A stretch of DNA of 64,000 bases from Phycisphaerales bacterium (lineage in GTDB: Bacteria > Planctomycetota > Phycisphaerae > UBA1845 > UTPLA1), in the NCBI GenBank assembly GCA_020639075.1, contig JACKHI010000001.1, forward strand, positions 3,844,001-3,908,000, given 5' to 3'. Shown here one piece after another: positions 1-8,359 of the stretch; within the stretch, counting starts at the first letter, position 1; every line of letters starts with the position of its first letter. Position numbers and translations under genes: made by a program. The notes under the pieces were generated by a model. It made no database searches and was not told the origin of the DNA. It saw only the letters and a program-made list of their open reading frames with translations.

Positions 1-219
1 GCCGACGCATACGACGCCATCGTCACGGATCGGCCCTACCGACGCGGACGCACGCCGGAAGAGGCCGTGACGATCATCCGCGGTGCATCCGGCACGCAAT
101 TCGATCCCAAAGTCGTCGCGGCGTTTGAAATCGTCATCTCCCGCCATAACGACGAAGCGGACGCTGCGATCGGCGGTGGAAACGAGCGCACCTTGGCTGT
201 CACCAACGTCGGTGAGTAA
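1..219 (+). CDS. C-terminal end of an HD-GYP-type phosphohydrolase (partial)
   Basis: The open frame enters from the left edge and stops with TAA, giving the last 72 residues. It begins ADAYDAIVTDRPYRRGRTPEEA and continues with a segment containing GTQFDPKVVAAF. This is the usual C-terminal end of HD-GYP domains, which degrade cyclic di-GMP, or of related HD response-regulator phosphohydrolases. The metal-binding HD and GYP motifs lie outside the window, so catalytic competence cannot be judged. The tail after the domain is about 25 residues with no recognisable motif. It could also be a plain HDIG-type metal-dependent hydrolase, but the DAYDAIVTDRPYR block is very characteristic of the HD-GYP group. 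Confidence 0.8.
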   Translation, partial: ADAYDAIVTDRPYRRGRTPEEAVTIIRGASGTQFDPKVVAAFEIVISRHNDEADAAIGGGNERTLAVTNVGE

Positions 220-378
220 TCGACGTTCGCAATGTCGAAATCCGCGAGTCTGTCGCGGATGAACGTGATGTTGCGGCGCCTACTGCACAATTCTCCGGAC
301 AGCCTTAGAATCCGTGCATGAGAGAAACGCCTCGGATTGTGTAACGGGGCGCTATTCATGTGCGGGAGCGCAGCAGTC

Positions 379-819
379 ATGAATGTCCGCGACGCCATCG
401 AACAGCGATTCCGATCGAAGACAATGCGGATGCGAGAGGTCCTCGAACGTTTCAACGACGAATCGGCCGAGCGCGTGAAAGTCGGTGCGAACTGGAATGT
501 TCGCGACCTCGCGGGACACTTCGTTTTCTGGGCGAACGAGGCGGCGGATCGAATCAGCGATATCACGAAAGGCGGACACGCGCCGGACTACGACCTCGAT
601 AAGGTGAATGCCGACGTTTATCGGAAGTACCGACATATGTCGTTCGTCATGTTACTCCCGCAACTACGCGCCGCCGAAGAGCGGCTGCTGACGTGCGTTC
701 GAAGTATCGATCCTGCCGCACTGATCGGTGAGACACCGATTCGAGAATGGCTCGACACGCATCTCGAGCACTACGACCATCATTGGCCGAGCCTGAAGGA
801 AGTCGCCGATCGCGCGTAA
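379..819 (+). CDS. DinB-like / DfsB-type helical-bundle protein
   Basis: A 146-residue protein predicted to be a four-helix bundle. His47 (LAGHFVF) and a C-terminal cluster His128/His131/His134 (THLEHYDHHW) sit where DinB-superfamily proteins bind a metal ion. Members include thiol-dependent transferases and many proteins of unknown role, and the substrate cannot be read from sequence. I chose the ATG at 379 because GGGAG at 364-368 lies 10 bases upstream. An in-frame start at 337 lacks such a site and would add a non-conserved leader. It stands alone between the HD-GYP gene and a PEP-CTERM gene. Confidence 0.7.
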   Translation: MNVRDAIEQRFRSKTMRMREVLERFNDESAERVKVGANWNVRDLAGHFVFWANEAADRISDITKGGHAPDYDLDKVNADVYRKYRHMSFVMLLPQLRAAEERLLTCVRSIDPAALIGETPIREWLDTHLEHYDHHWPSLKEVADRA

Positions 820-1038
820 TCCCGTTGCCCGACGCCCAGCGTCCGAAAACCACTCGCATTGTCAATAACGCGCTAACTTCAGTTCATTCCGATCGCGATG
901 GTTGAATGCCATCGCACGCATGGGCTACGATCCACAGCGGAGGGTCCGGTTCACACGTTGCTCGGCTTGTTCCACGAAGCCGAATTGCAGACCGGACTTC
1001 ATGGGACAATCGCAGGATTCCTGACAGGAGCGCATTCC

Positions 1039-1815
1039 ATGTTGCGAGAGCATCGTCTATTTGCTTTGGCGGGTATTTCAGCTTTGAGTGTGATGAGCTT
1101 CGCAGCGAAGCCGCTGATTGGATCCGAAGTCTTCTCGGTGATGCCGTCCGAAGACACGTTCTCACGGGCGGAGCTGCCGGGGGCGACGTACGGCACGGCA
1201 GGCGCACTGCACGTGTCCGGCAACCTGGCGACGAACGGCGTGGGCGTTCGACAGGGCCTCGCGGATTCCTGGATGCGATTCGACGCATCGTCTGCGATCA
1301 ATCAGTTCGACCTGATTTACGGGGCCGGCAACTGGACGCTCGAATCGGCCGTGCTGTCGGTTCGTGAGAATGCGGCGCCGACCAGCGATATCTTCACGCG
1401 CGGCGTCGGTGATTTCGGCGTTGCCTGGATCGCGAACGATAACTGGTCACAGGGTACCGGCGCTGCGTCGAGCCCGGGAACCGCCTCGGGAAATGAGATC
1501 GGTTGGACCTATGGCCAGTCGCTTCTCAGCGCAGCCGATCGAAGCCTTGGCGTCTTTCAGAATGCCGGGAACAACACGCGGCAGGACTTCGGCCTGACGT
1601 TGGACGCGGACTTTGTTGCCGATCTGTTGGCGGACGCGTCGACGACGCTGCGATTGTCGGCGGCATCTGACGGCATCGGGTTCACATTCAACTCCGCTGA
1701 TAATGCCAACATGAGCAATCGACCGACCCTGACCCTGACGGCCACGCCCGAACCAGCGTCTGCGATCCTTTTGCTGAGCGCGGGGATTGCATTCTTGAAA
1801 AGACGCCATCGCTGA
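1039..1815 (+). CDS. PEP-CTERM-anchored exported protein
   Basis: A 258-residue protein with an N-terminal signal peptide (hydrophobic stretch about residues 6-25) and a C-terminal sorting tail: the PEP motif in TATPEPAS, a hydrophobic helix, then KRRHR. In known systems such tails are recognised by exosortase for processing and surface or matrix delivery; no exosortase gene is in this window. The middle is rich in Gly, Ala, Asn and Ser and looks like a beta-sandwich of the DNRLRE kind. The ATG at 1039 is preceded by AGGAG (1025-1029), and in-frame upstream starts would spoil the signal peptide. The function of the mature domain is unknown. Confidence 0.8.
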   Translation: MLREHRLFALAGISALSVMSFAAKPLIGSEVFSVMPSEDTFSRAELPGATYGTAGALHVSGNLATNGVGVRQGLADSWMRFDASSAINQFDLIYGAGNWTLESAVLSVRENAAPTSDIFTRGVGDFGVAWIANDNWSQGTGAASSPGTASGNEIGWTYGQSLLSAADRSLGVFQNAGNNTRQDFGLTLDADFVADLLADASTTLRLSAASDGIGFTFNSADNANMSNRPTLTLTATPEPASAILLLSAGIAFLKRRHR

Positions 1816-1862
1816 TGCAACGATGACTCGCCGACGCAGGCGGTTTCTGCAATACGCGGACC

Positions 1863-4496
1863 TTATTCATCGGCGTTCGACTGGATCGCACCGGCCTTCG
1901 CCATAGTCGCCGAACACGATGCGACTTCCGCGTCGAGCTGATCGATCACGTCGGCGTCCGAATCCCAGAGCAGTCCCTTGTCGCGAATCTCGACAAACGC
2001 CTCGCGACACTTCTTCAACCATGCGAGCCCGTGACGGCGATGTTCCATGACGTCGCTCGATGTCGCCGTCGGATCGCCCGCCGCGCCGAGATTCCATTCG
2101 GCCATCTTATAGTACGAGACGGCCAGCTCGCGAAGCGCCTTTGCGTTTTCCGGTTCGGCGGCGACGACGTATTTGCATGCCGCCGCGTATTGTTCGAATC
2201 GTTCACGTGCTTCGGCCGCCCGGCCCAGTGCCAGCGCTTCCTCGCCGACATGACAGTAGGCGCTGCATACGCCTGAGCGAGCCTGCATGTTCTTCGGATC
2301 GATGTCGACCTGCCTTTCGCGGATCTCCAGTGCCTTCAAGAATGCACCAAGCGCCTTCTCGTGGTCCCCCGTTGCTCGAAGCGCAAGTCCAAGCTGGTCG
2401 TACCCGACGGCAAGGTCTACGTGAATCCCCCCTTTATCGTCTACCTCGCCGAGAATCGTCCTCGTTGCCTCAATAAACGACTCATAGTGCCGGATCGCAG
2501 TATGGTTGTCGCCCACGGCCAACGCGAGTCGCGCCATGCGATCGTATGAAGCGGCGACGCCTCGTCGTCCGACCAGGTTGTGCGCATCTTCACTGACGAT
2601 CGATTCATAGAACGATTGGGCCGCCTTGAAGTGCGCCTCCGCAGCGTCAAAATCACGGTCTATCAGTGCCGAGTCTCCGAGGCGGTTCTCATGATAGGCA
2701 AGATCCAACAGGTACCCCGGATTGTCGGACATCTCGTCGCGCATGCTCATCAGGAGCTCGTAGGCGTCGTCTTCGAATTGTTTGGCCTCGTGATTGCGAT
2801 TCAGCAGTGCCAGCATGATGGCGCTGCGGCTGAATGCAACGCTCTGCGATCGCTTGATGGAAAGATCGTCGGGGAATTCCGCTCGCGACTTCGCAATCAG
2901 GGCGAGCCCCTTCTGGTAGCTCGCCCAGGCGCCGGCCCGATCCCCCAGGTTCGCCTCGTCTGGAAACCCCTGTATGTCGCCGAGTTTGAAATAACCCGCG
3001 GCCACCTGAAGCCGGAGCTCGGGATCGTCGCCCGCCTCCTTCTCCAGGTTGTCAAGATACTCGAGGCCGGTCGCGACGATGAATTGCCGTGCCTCGGTCG
3101 AACCGGGTAGATCGCGGATGCGTGCATCCAATTCGCCGATGAACACACCCGCGAGTTTGCGCACCTCTTCGAATCGGCGCTCTGCCTGCGATCGCGATGC
3201 TTCGGCGACTTTCTGCGCTGTGACGGACTTGGCCAGTGCGAGCGTCTCCGCCTCCAACGCGCGCGACTTCCCGATAGCGAACCACGTCATGCCGAACAGC
3301 CCGATCGTCATGGCAATGCCGAAGCAGACCGCGCCGGCGACCAACACGCGATTCCGCCGCGCAAACTTCCTCAAATGGTACGCCGCGCTCGGATGACGCG
3401 CAGCGATCGGTTCGTTCGCCAGGAAATGCCGTATGTCGGCCGCCAGATCACGCGCCGATTGATAGCGTCGATGCTTGTCCTTCTCCATCGCCTTTTGTGC
3501 GATGACTTCGAGATCGCCGCTCAGCGTCGTGTCGATCGAACGCAATGTCGGCGGGTCGTCCTCGCGTATCGTTCGCAGCGCTTCGTGAATCGGTTTGCCG
3601 TGAAGGTTCAGCGGCGCTGTCGCCGTCAGCAATTCGTACATGATGACGCCGAGCGAGTAGATATCGGATCGCGTATCGATTTCCGTCGGGTCTCCGGCCG
3701 CCTGCTCCGGACTCATGTATTGAAGCGTTCCGACGAGCTCGCCGACGCTGGTGCGCATCGTCGTCGCCTGGATGTCGATATCCGTCGCGCGCGCGATGCC
3801 CAGATCGAGCAGCTTCGGAAACAACCGGCCGTCGCGCTCTTCGACCAGGATATTGCTCGGCTTCAGATCGCGATGAATGACGCCCTGCTGATGCGCGTGC
3901 TGAACGGCGTCGCAAATGTGCGTGAACAGTTTGAGGATCGTCGCCCGATCGTGCCGATGTCGCGCGACGACCGTCGTCAGCCGCTCGCCTTCGACAAGTT
4001 CCATGGCGATGTAGGGAAGGCGATCGGATTCCGACTGGTGGATTCCGGCCTCGAAAATCTGCGCTATCCCGGGGTGCCGAAGCCGGCCCAGCACCATCGC
4101 TTCCAGCTCGAATCGTCTCTCCGCCCGTGGGCCCAGTAGCGTCCGCATGATCTTCAATGCGACGCGGCGACGCGGCCGCTCCTGTTCGGCGACGAAGACC
4201 CGCGCCATTCCGCCCTCGCCCAGCGGCTCGATGATGCGGTACCGCCCGATTTGTGATGGGATGCGCCCTGTTCCATTCGGAAATACCGGAAACGACCTGC
4301 CCAGCGCCGGCGTATCCAGGAAGTCGTCGCCATCTGAATCTTCATACGCCGCCAGTAGCGCTTCGATCTCATCTCGGATCGCCGACGACTTGACGCGTTC
4401 GCGCGCGAGCGCCTCCGCACGTTCCGGCTTCGGCAATCGCCGCAACTGTTGGAAAACACGTTCGACTTCCTGGAATTCCTCGATTGTCACGATCAC
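1863..4496 (-). CDS. Membrane-anchored serine/threonine protein kinase with C-terminal TPR-like repeats
   Basis: An 877-residue Hanks-type kinase. It has a glycine loop GEGGMARV near 93-100, the ATP-binding lysine in RVALKIM (about 115), the catalytic loop HRDLKPSN at 208-215, and the metal motif as DLG (231-233) rather than DFG. The activation segment contains GTLQYMSPEQ. A single membrane helix spans about 384-408, followed by long helical TPR-like repeats, presumably extracytoplasmic. The start codon is GTG at 4496 and overlaps the stop of the sigma-factor gene by four bases (GTGA), so the two genes are probably translationally coupled. Such ECF-sigma/kinase pairs are common in planctomycetes. 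I infer that the kinase transmits an envelope signal to the partner sigma factor. Confidence 0.9.
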   Translation of the reverse strand: MIVTIEEFQEVERVFQQLRRLPKPERAEALARERVKSSAIRDEIEALLAAYEDSDGDDFLDTPALGRSFPVFPNGTGRIPSQIGRYRIIEPLGEGGMARVFVAEQERPRRRVALKIMRTLLGPRAERRFELEAMVLGRLRHPGIAQIFEAGIHQSESDRLPYIAMELVEGERLTTVVARHRHDRATILKLFTHICDAVQHAHQQGVIHRDLKPSNILVEERDGRLFPKLLDLGIARATDIDIQATTMRTSVGELVGTLQYMSPEQAAGDPTEIDTRSDIYSLGVIMYELLTATAPLNLHGKPIHEALRTIREDDPPTLRSIDTTLSGDLEVIAQKAMEKDKHRRYQSARDLAADIRHFLANEPIAARHPSAAYHLRKFARRNRVLVAGAVCFGIAMTIGLFGMTWFAIGKSRALEAETLALAKSVTAQKVAEASRSQAERRFEEVRKLAGVFIGELDARIRDLPGSTEARQFIVATGLEYLDNLEKEAGDDPELRLQVAAGYFKLGDIQGFPDEANLGDRAGAWASYQKGLALIAKSRAEFPDDLSIKRSQSVAFSRSAIMLALLNRNHEAKQFEDDAYELLMSMRDEMSDNPGYLLDLAYHENRLGDSALIDRDFDAAEAHFKAAQSFYESIVSEDAHNLVGRRGVAASYDRMARLALAVGDNHTAIRHYESFIEATRTILGEVDDKGGIHVDLAVGYDQLGLALRATGDHEKALGAFLKALEIRERQVDIDPKNMQARSGVCSAYCHVGEEALALGRAAEARERFEQYAAACKYVVAAEPENAKALRELAVSYYKMAEWNLGAAGDPTATSSDVMEHRRHGLAWLKKCREAFVEIRDKGLLWDSDADVIDQLDAEVASCSATMAKAGAIQSNADE

Positions 4497-5062
4497 ACAC
4501 CGTCAGGTTGCGCCGAGTCGGCGTCGTCGCCGAGTTCTCGCCGGAGCCAGGACTTTGCGAATGCCCAGTCGTCATCGACCGTCGTGCTGCCGACGCCGAG
4601 GGATCGCGCCGTCTCTTCGATCGTCATGCCGGCGAAGTAACGAAGCTCCACGACGCGCGCCTTACGCGCGTCAAGTACCGCCAGTCGCCCGAGCGCTTCA
4701 TCGAGCGCGAGAATGTTGATATCGCGTTCGCCGATCCCGCCTCCCAGGCCTGTCAGCGTGATGCGTCGCCATCCCCCGCCCCGCTTCGCGGCATTGTGCC
4801 CCCGCGCGTGGTCGACGAGCACCCTCCGAATCGCGCCGGCGGCGGCCGCGTAGAAATGCGTCCGGTCCCTCCACTCGATGCGGTCCAGTTCCGACAATCG
4901 CACATACGCTTCGTGAACCAGGGCTGTGGGCTGGAGCGTATGATCGGGGCGTTCTCGCCGAAGGTAGTCGGCGGCAAGGCGGCGAAGCTCCTGATAGACC
5001 AACTCGAACAACGCCGGTGTGGCCTGCGAAGGCTCGTTCGCCATGTCGTCGGCACCTGACAT
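4493..5062 (-). CDS. ECF-type RNA polymerase sigma factor (Sig-70_X6 / TIGR02999-like)
   Basis: A 189-residue extracytoplasmic-function sigma factor. The region-2 block ELVYQELRRLAADYLRRE followed by HTLQPTALVHEAYVRL is the hallmark of the Sig-70_X6 subgroup. Region 4 with a helix-turn-helix (GMTIEETARSLGVGSTTVD) occupies about residues 140-175. It would direct RNA polymerase to a dedicated regulon. There is no anti-sigma gene; instead the stop codon overlaps the start of a receptor-type kinase, and kinase control is the usual proposal for this subgroup. A GC-rich hairpin with a U8 run lies 30 bases upstream (see 5092-5116). Confidence 0.9.
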   Translation of the reverse strand: MSGADDMANEPSQATPALFELVYQELRRLAADYLRRERPDHTLQPTALVHEAYVRLSELDRIEWRDRTHFYAAAAGAIRRVLVDHARGHNAAKRGGGWRRITLTGLGGGIGERDINILALDEALGRLAVLDARKARVVELRYFAGMTIEETARSLGVGSTTVDDDWAFAKSWLRRELGDDADSAQPDGV

Positions 5063-5091
5063 CAGAGGGGTTCCTGGAATTTCTTCGCCGC

Positions 5092-5116
5092 AAAAAAAAT
5101 GCCGGCCGCAGGCGGC
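5092..5116 (-). terminator. Terminator-like hairpin just upstream of the sigma-factor gene
   Basis: Read on the minus strand, a short GC stem (GCCGC at 5116-5112 pairing with GCGGC at 5109-5105) is followed closely by eight U residues (5099-5092), only about 30 bases before the sigma-factor start. The form is that of an intrinsic terminator. Because it lies before the gene rather than after one, it may act as an attenuator of the sigma/kinase operon or stop incoming minus-strand transcription. The stem is short and the effect is inferred. Confidence 0.35.
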
Positions 5117-5357
5117 GCTGACCTATTGTCCCAATCGCAGGCGCGCGGATCAACAGAAGCGGCGGCTTTTCCCAGTTCTGCCGCGAGGCGGTTTTTGCGC
5201 CCAGGCGATCGGGGCATCGGGTTTCCCTGGGGGCTCATCGGTTTACGCGAGAGGCCTAATTGCCTATTCTATCGAGGATTAGAGTTGGCTCGGAGGCTCA
5301 TGTCCCTTCGCGTCGAGCCTCCGCGGAGTCGTCTGCGAGTTGCGTTCGGAGCTATTG

Positions 5358-5936
5358 ATGACGGCGATTGATCATACGACCGATATGCACGACGCAACGT
5401 CGCGACTGTCTCTTTCGGAGTTCCTGACGACGCTCGACCGCTGCAGGGACCGTGTTCCGCTGAATACCCTGATGAAGCTCCTGAGTCGCCTCGACGTCTC
5501 GATCGAAGACGTCAAGAAGTATGCGAGGTTCGGAGACGAGCACTACCAGCGCAATCTCCTGCACGCCGGTCCGGCGTATCACGCATTGGTGCTCTGCTGG
5601 CGCAACGGTCAGCGCAGCCCGATTCACGACCATCGCGGTTCGAGCTGCGGCGTCCGAGTGATCAAGGGTGAACTGACCGAGACGACGTTCGAGTTCAGTG
5701 CGAATGGTCTGATCTATCCTACGGCAAGCTCCGTAATGAAAGAGGGTAATGTCTGCGGTTCGCAGGATTCGGACATTCATCAAGTGTCGAATCTTCAATC
5801 GGGCGAAAAGGAACTTGTGACGCTCCACATCTACTCCCCCCCGCTACATGTCATGGGCACGTATTCGCTGACGGATGACTTCGTGGGCGATTTTGCTGAT
5901 CCCGTGCTCGAATTCTGCCACGGCGACGGCATTTAG
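5358..5936 (+). CDS. Cysteine dioxygenase-type cupin
   Basis: A 192-residue cupin. The iron-binding histidines are visible as HDH (His90, His92) in SPIHDHRGSSCG, and His141 in DIHQVSN. Cys97 and Tyr159 occupy the positions that form the Cys-Tyr crosslink in type I cysteine dioxygenases, and Arg65 (YQRNLL) matches the substrate-carboxylate arginine. The expected reaction is oxidation of L-cysteine to cysteine sulfinate in the cytoplasm; a 3-mercaptopropionate dioxygenase is the main alternative. I prefer the ATG at 5358, preceded by GGAG at 5348-5351, over the in-frame TTG at 5340. The gene is transcribed alone, divergently from the sigma/kinase pair. Confidence 0.85.
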   Translation: MTAIDHTTDMHDATSRLSLSEFLTTLDRCRDRVPLNTLMKLLSRLDVSIEDVKKYARFGDEHYQRNLLHAGPAYHALVLCWRNGQRSPIHDHRGSSCGVRVIKGELTETTFEFSANGLIYPTASSVMKEGNVCGSQDSDIHQVSNLQSGEKELVTLHIYSPPLHVMGTYSLTDDFVGDFADPVLEFCHGDGI

Positions 5937-6211
5937 TTGCCCCGCGCGCCGGCCGGCGGCTGCGTGCATGTTTCCGAGAGCTAACTCCATCCGTCAATGG
6001 AGATACCCTACCGCGGCAGCAACTGGCAGGGGTTGTCCCGTGCCGGACCCGATATAGACAACCGTATGAATTAGGGGCGTGGCGGGCCTGGCAGCGATCG
6101 CGAGCGATCGATGGTGAAGGCCGCGGCACACAATACAAATAGACAGGTGTCGATATAAGGACGGATCGCTGCGTGGGCGATTTTCGTCCGGATGTGGTTG
6201 AATGCGGCGGC

Positions 6212-6535
6212 TCAGCGATTCTCCGGGCTGTCGAAATCGTCGTCTTCGTCTTCCAAGCCGAATTTCCACGAATCCGCATCCTCGGTCTCGGAGATCTCCC
6301 GCTCCATGTGCTCCATGATCTTTTCCTGCATGGGCTGAAGGCGACGATAGATGGAGAGCGTGGATTCGTATGCGCTGACCAGGCGATCGAGCTTCTGCCC
6401 ATTCTCCATCTCGCGGACCAGCTGCAGCTTTGCAATGCAACTGGGTTCCTTGATGGTCGAAAAAGGGTCGCAGGAGAACGAGACCCGCCCCATCGCGTCG
6501 CGGTTGAAAAACTCACATTCGCTGCATTGGATCAC
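6212..6535 (-). CDS. Small conserved-type protein with a possible zinc-binding Cys cluster
   Basis: A 107-residue protein starting MIQCSECEFFNRD. Cys4, Cys7, Cys22 and Cys33 could bind a metal. The rest is helical and charged, ending in an acidic tail (GLEDEDDDFDSPENR). No enzyme motif is seen. It is followed, in the same direction of transcription, by no close partner; the next minus-strand gene upstream is the lipoprotein at 6590-6892, 54 bases away, so the two may be co-transcribed. Function unknown; the reading frame has normal codon use for this genome. Confidence 0.65.
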   Translation of the reverse strand: MIQCSECEFFNRDAMGRVSFSCDPFSTIKEPSCIAKLQLVREMENGQKLDRLVSAYESTLSIYRRLQPMQEKIMEHMEREISETEDADSWKFGLEDEDDDFDSPENR

Positions 6536-6589
6536 TTCGGAACCCGCCTTCCCGGAATGGCGCGACCGCGCCGACTGCTCGTCGGTCTG

Positions 6590-6892
6590 CTACCAGAATC
6601 GATCCCCCAGTGTACGCATTGTCTCGCGATACTGCTTTTCTTTTTGTGCCTGATCGCGAGAAACATCCTTCATGAAGCGATCCAGCTTCTCCGGGTGACG
6701 GGCTTCGGACCGCTGGATGCCCTCGATCGTGCGGGAAACCCTCTCGTTCCTCGACTGTATTCGCTTCTGTGATGCTGGATCTGATGCGCAACCGAATCCG
6801 ACAACAACGAGCGCCGCCGCGAGACCTAAGGTGAAAAGCCCGAGCGACGTCTTGTGTGGTCTGGAATCTACGCGGGTCTGCCAACTTTTCAT
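6590..6892 (-). CDS. Small predicted lipoprotein
   Basis: A 100-residue protein with an N-terminal signal ending in the lipobox VVGFGCASD, so lipidation at about Cys34 is predicted. The mature part is helical and strongly charged (Arg, Lys, Glu, Asp), resembling small coiled-coil envelope lipoproteins. The ATG at 6892 is preceded by AGGGGAGC, and the upstream in-frame extension (to 7048) would run through a parS site and destroy the signal peptide. It lies divergently from parB across the parS-containing intergenic region. Function unknown. Confidence 0.7.
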   Translation of the reverse strand: MKSWQTRVDSRPHKTSLGLFTLGLAAALVVVGFGCASDPASQKRIQSRNERVSRTIEGIQRSEARHPEKLDRFMKDVSRDQAQKEKQYRETMRTLGDRFW

Positions 6893-7031
6893 AAATGCTC
6901 CCCTTGTGCGATGAATGCGACGAAGTCGCTCACATCTCTTATCGGGGCGAACGCAAATGGTAGCGTAATGCCTGATGTTCCTACCGAATCTATGTGAATT
7001 ATAGGACGATAGTAAGTCTGTTTCGGTTTGA

Positions 7032-7047
7032 TGTTCCACGTGGAACA
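7032..7047. promoter_or_regulatory. parS centromere-like site 1
   Basis: A perfect 16-bp palindrome TGTTCCACGTGGAACA. It fits the widely conserved parS consensus (TGTTNCACGTGNAACA) that ParB binds to nucleate its clamp-like spreading on DNA. It lies 304 bp before the parB start, in the intergenic region between the small lipoprotein gene and parB. The match and position are seen directly; ParB binding is inferred from the family. Confidence 0.9.
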
Positions 7048-7199
7048 CGCCTCCTGCGTATAGTCGGGATCATCTGGCTCCTGGGCTGATCGGCCCGGAG
7101 TCCGGGGGAATCGCGTTTGGAGCTGTCGCGTGAGGATGGGGTATCTCGGTGAACTCCGGCAATTATCGAATCTATGTGTGGCCGTGACCCCCGATCCAA

Positions 7200-7215
7200 T
7201 GTTCCACGTGGAACA
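7200..7215. promoter_or_regulatory. parS centromere-like site 2
   Basis: A second copy of the same perfect palindrome, 168 bp from the first. It ends 25 bp before the predicted -35 box of the parB promoter, so ParB bound here could also repress its own gene. Paired parS sites next to parB usually mark the origin-proximal part of a bacterial chromosome. Confidence 0.9.
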
Positions 7216-7240
7216 GTACGCCATCTGCTCGCTACGGTCG

Positions 7241-7269
7241 TTGTGACCGACTCCCCCTGCCGCTATCAT
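7241..7269 (+). promoter_or_regulatory. Predicted sigma-70 promoter of parB
   Basis: TTGTGA (7241-7246), a 17-base spacer and TATCAT (7264-7269) form a reasonable vegetative promoter about 80 bases upstream of the parB start. It lies directly downstream of parS site 2. Predicted by eye only. Confidence 0.45.
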
Positions 7270-7351
7270 TGACCGCTCCAAATGAAACACGTCAATCGAC
7301 ATCTCTCCACCCGAAGCAATTGGGGGGTATTCCCACGATGGAGGCTCATGG

Positions 7352-8323
7352 ATGAGTAAAACGACAAACAAGCGCCTCGGGCGCGGCCTTTCCTCCCTAA
7401 TACGAAGCGATCTGAATTCCCCGCCAGAAAGGGAGGCGGTGCCGGAAAAGCCGGTTCCTGCGGCTCCTGCTGCCGTGTCGAAATCGCCACAATCGGTCGC
7501 CCCGCCTTCGTCGGCGCCAGTATCCGAGCTCCCGATTGACCAGATTCGTACGAATCCGTCCCAGCCGCGTCGGACTTTTGACCCCGAACGCCTGGCGGCG
7601 TTGGCGGAATCCTTGAAGCAGCGAGGGGCTCTACAGCCCATCGTTGTGCGTCCGATCGAGGGCGGATATGAGCTCGTCGCCGGTGAACGACGGCTTCGTG
7701 CCTCCAAGTTGGCAAAACTCGATCGCGTCCCAGTGATTGTCCGGAATGTACGCGACGATGACATGCTCGAGCTCGCACTGATCGAGAACGTCCAACGCGA
7801 GAACCTGAATCCCGTCGAGAAGGCTCGTGCGTATCGAACACTCGTCCAGAAGCACGGTCTCTCCCAGGAAGAGGTCGCAGGCCGAATGGGGGAGGACAGG
7901 TCCAGCGTGGCGAATTACATCCGGCTCCTCGGTCTCTCGGAGCGACCGCTGGAGCTTCTCGGAAATGGCGAGTTATCGGTCGGTCACGGCAAGGCGCTCT
8001 TGGCGGTTGCTGATGCGGCGAAGCAAACCGCGATTGCAGAAAGGGCGGTCGCCGAAGGTTGGTCGGTGAGGCGGACCGAACAAGTGGTAACTGAAGCTGC
8101 CCAGCCGAAACCAGAGGCCGAGGCGAAGTCGGCTGCCCGAGGGCAGCGTCCCGCCGTGCGAGAAATGCAGGATCGACTGACTTCTATTCTGGGGACGCGC
8201 GTTTCGCTCAAGGAAGGGCGGAAGCGTCATTCGGGCAAGATTGTTATTGAGTATTACAATCTCGATGACTTTGAAAAAATCACGACCCGACTTGGGGTCG
8301 AGCGGGAGGCCGCCGACATATAG
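7352..8323 (+). CDS. parB: Chromosome-partitioning protein ParB
   Basis: A 323-residue ParB. The N-terminus carries the ParA-contacting motif LGRGLSSLI (9-17). The N-terminal CTPase/clamp domain (about 58-150) has the GERR box (111-114) and ENVQREN (145-151). The helix-turn-helix for parS recognition follows (LSQEEVAGRMGEDRSSV, 170-186), then a C-terminal dimerisation segment after a low-complexity Ala/Pro/Lys linker. GGAGG at 7340-7344 sets the ATG at 7352. ParB loads on parS, slides and drives origin segregation with ParA. Unusually, no parA gene is next to it, although ParA would be expected for function and must lie elsewhere. The next gene (8360) begins 36 bases downstream. Confidence 0.95.
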   Translation: MSKTTNKRLGRGLSSLIRSDLNSPPEREAVPEKPVPAAPAAVSKSPQSVAPPSSAPVSELPIDQIRTNPSQPRRTFDPERLAALAESLKQRGALQPIVVRPIEGGYELVAGERRLRASKLAKLDRVPVIVRNVRDDDMLELALIENVQRENLNPVEKARAYRTLVQKHGLSQEEVAGRMGEDRSSVANYIRLLGLSERPLELLGNGELSVGHGKALLAVADAAKQTAIAERAVAEGWSVRRTEQVVTEAAQPKPEAEAKSAARGQRPAVREMQDRLTSILGTRVSLKEGRKRHSGKIVIEYYNLDDFEKITTRLGVEREAADI

Positions 8324-8337
8324 ACATTTGTCTATAT
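8318..8337. repeat. Perfect AT-rich inverted repeat at the end of parB
   Basis: ATATAGACA and TGTCTATAT are exact complements separated by two bases, overlapping the parB stop codon and lying about 22 bases before the next gene. It could be an operator or a weak RNA hairpin separating the two genes; there is no U-run that would make it a clear terminator. Confidence 0.5.
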
Positions 8338-8359
8338 ATGGCGATGGCGAAAGGCGCTG

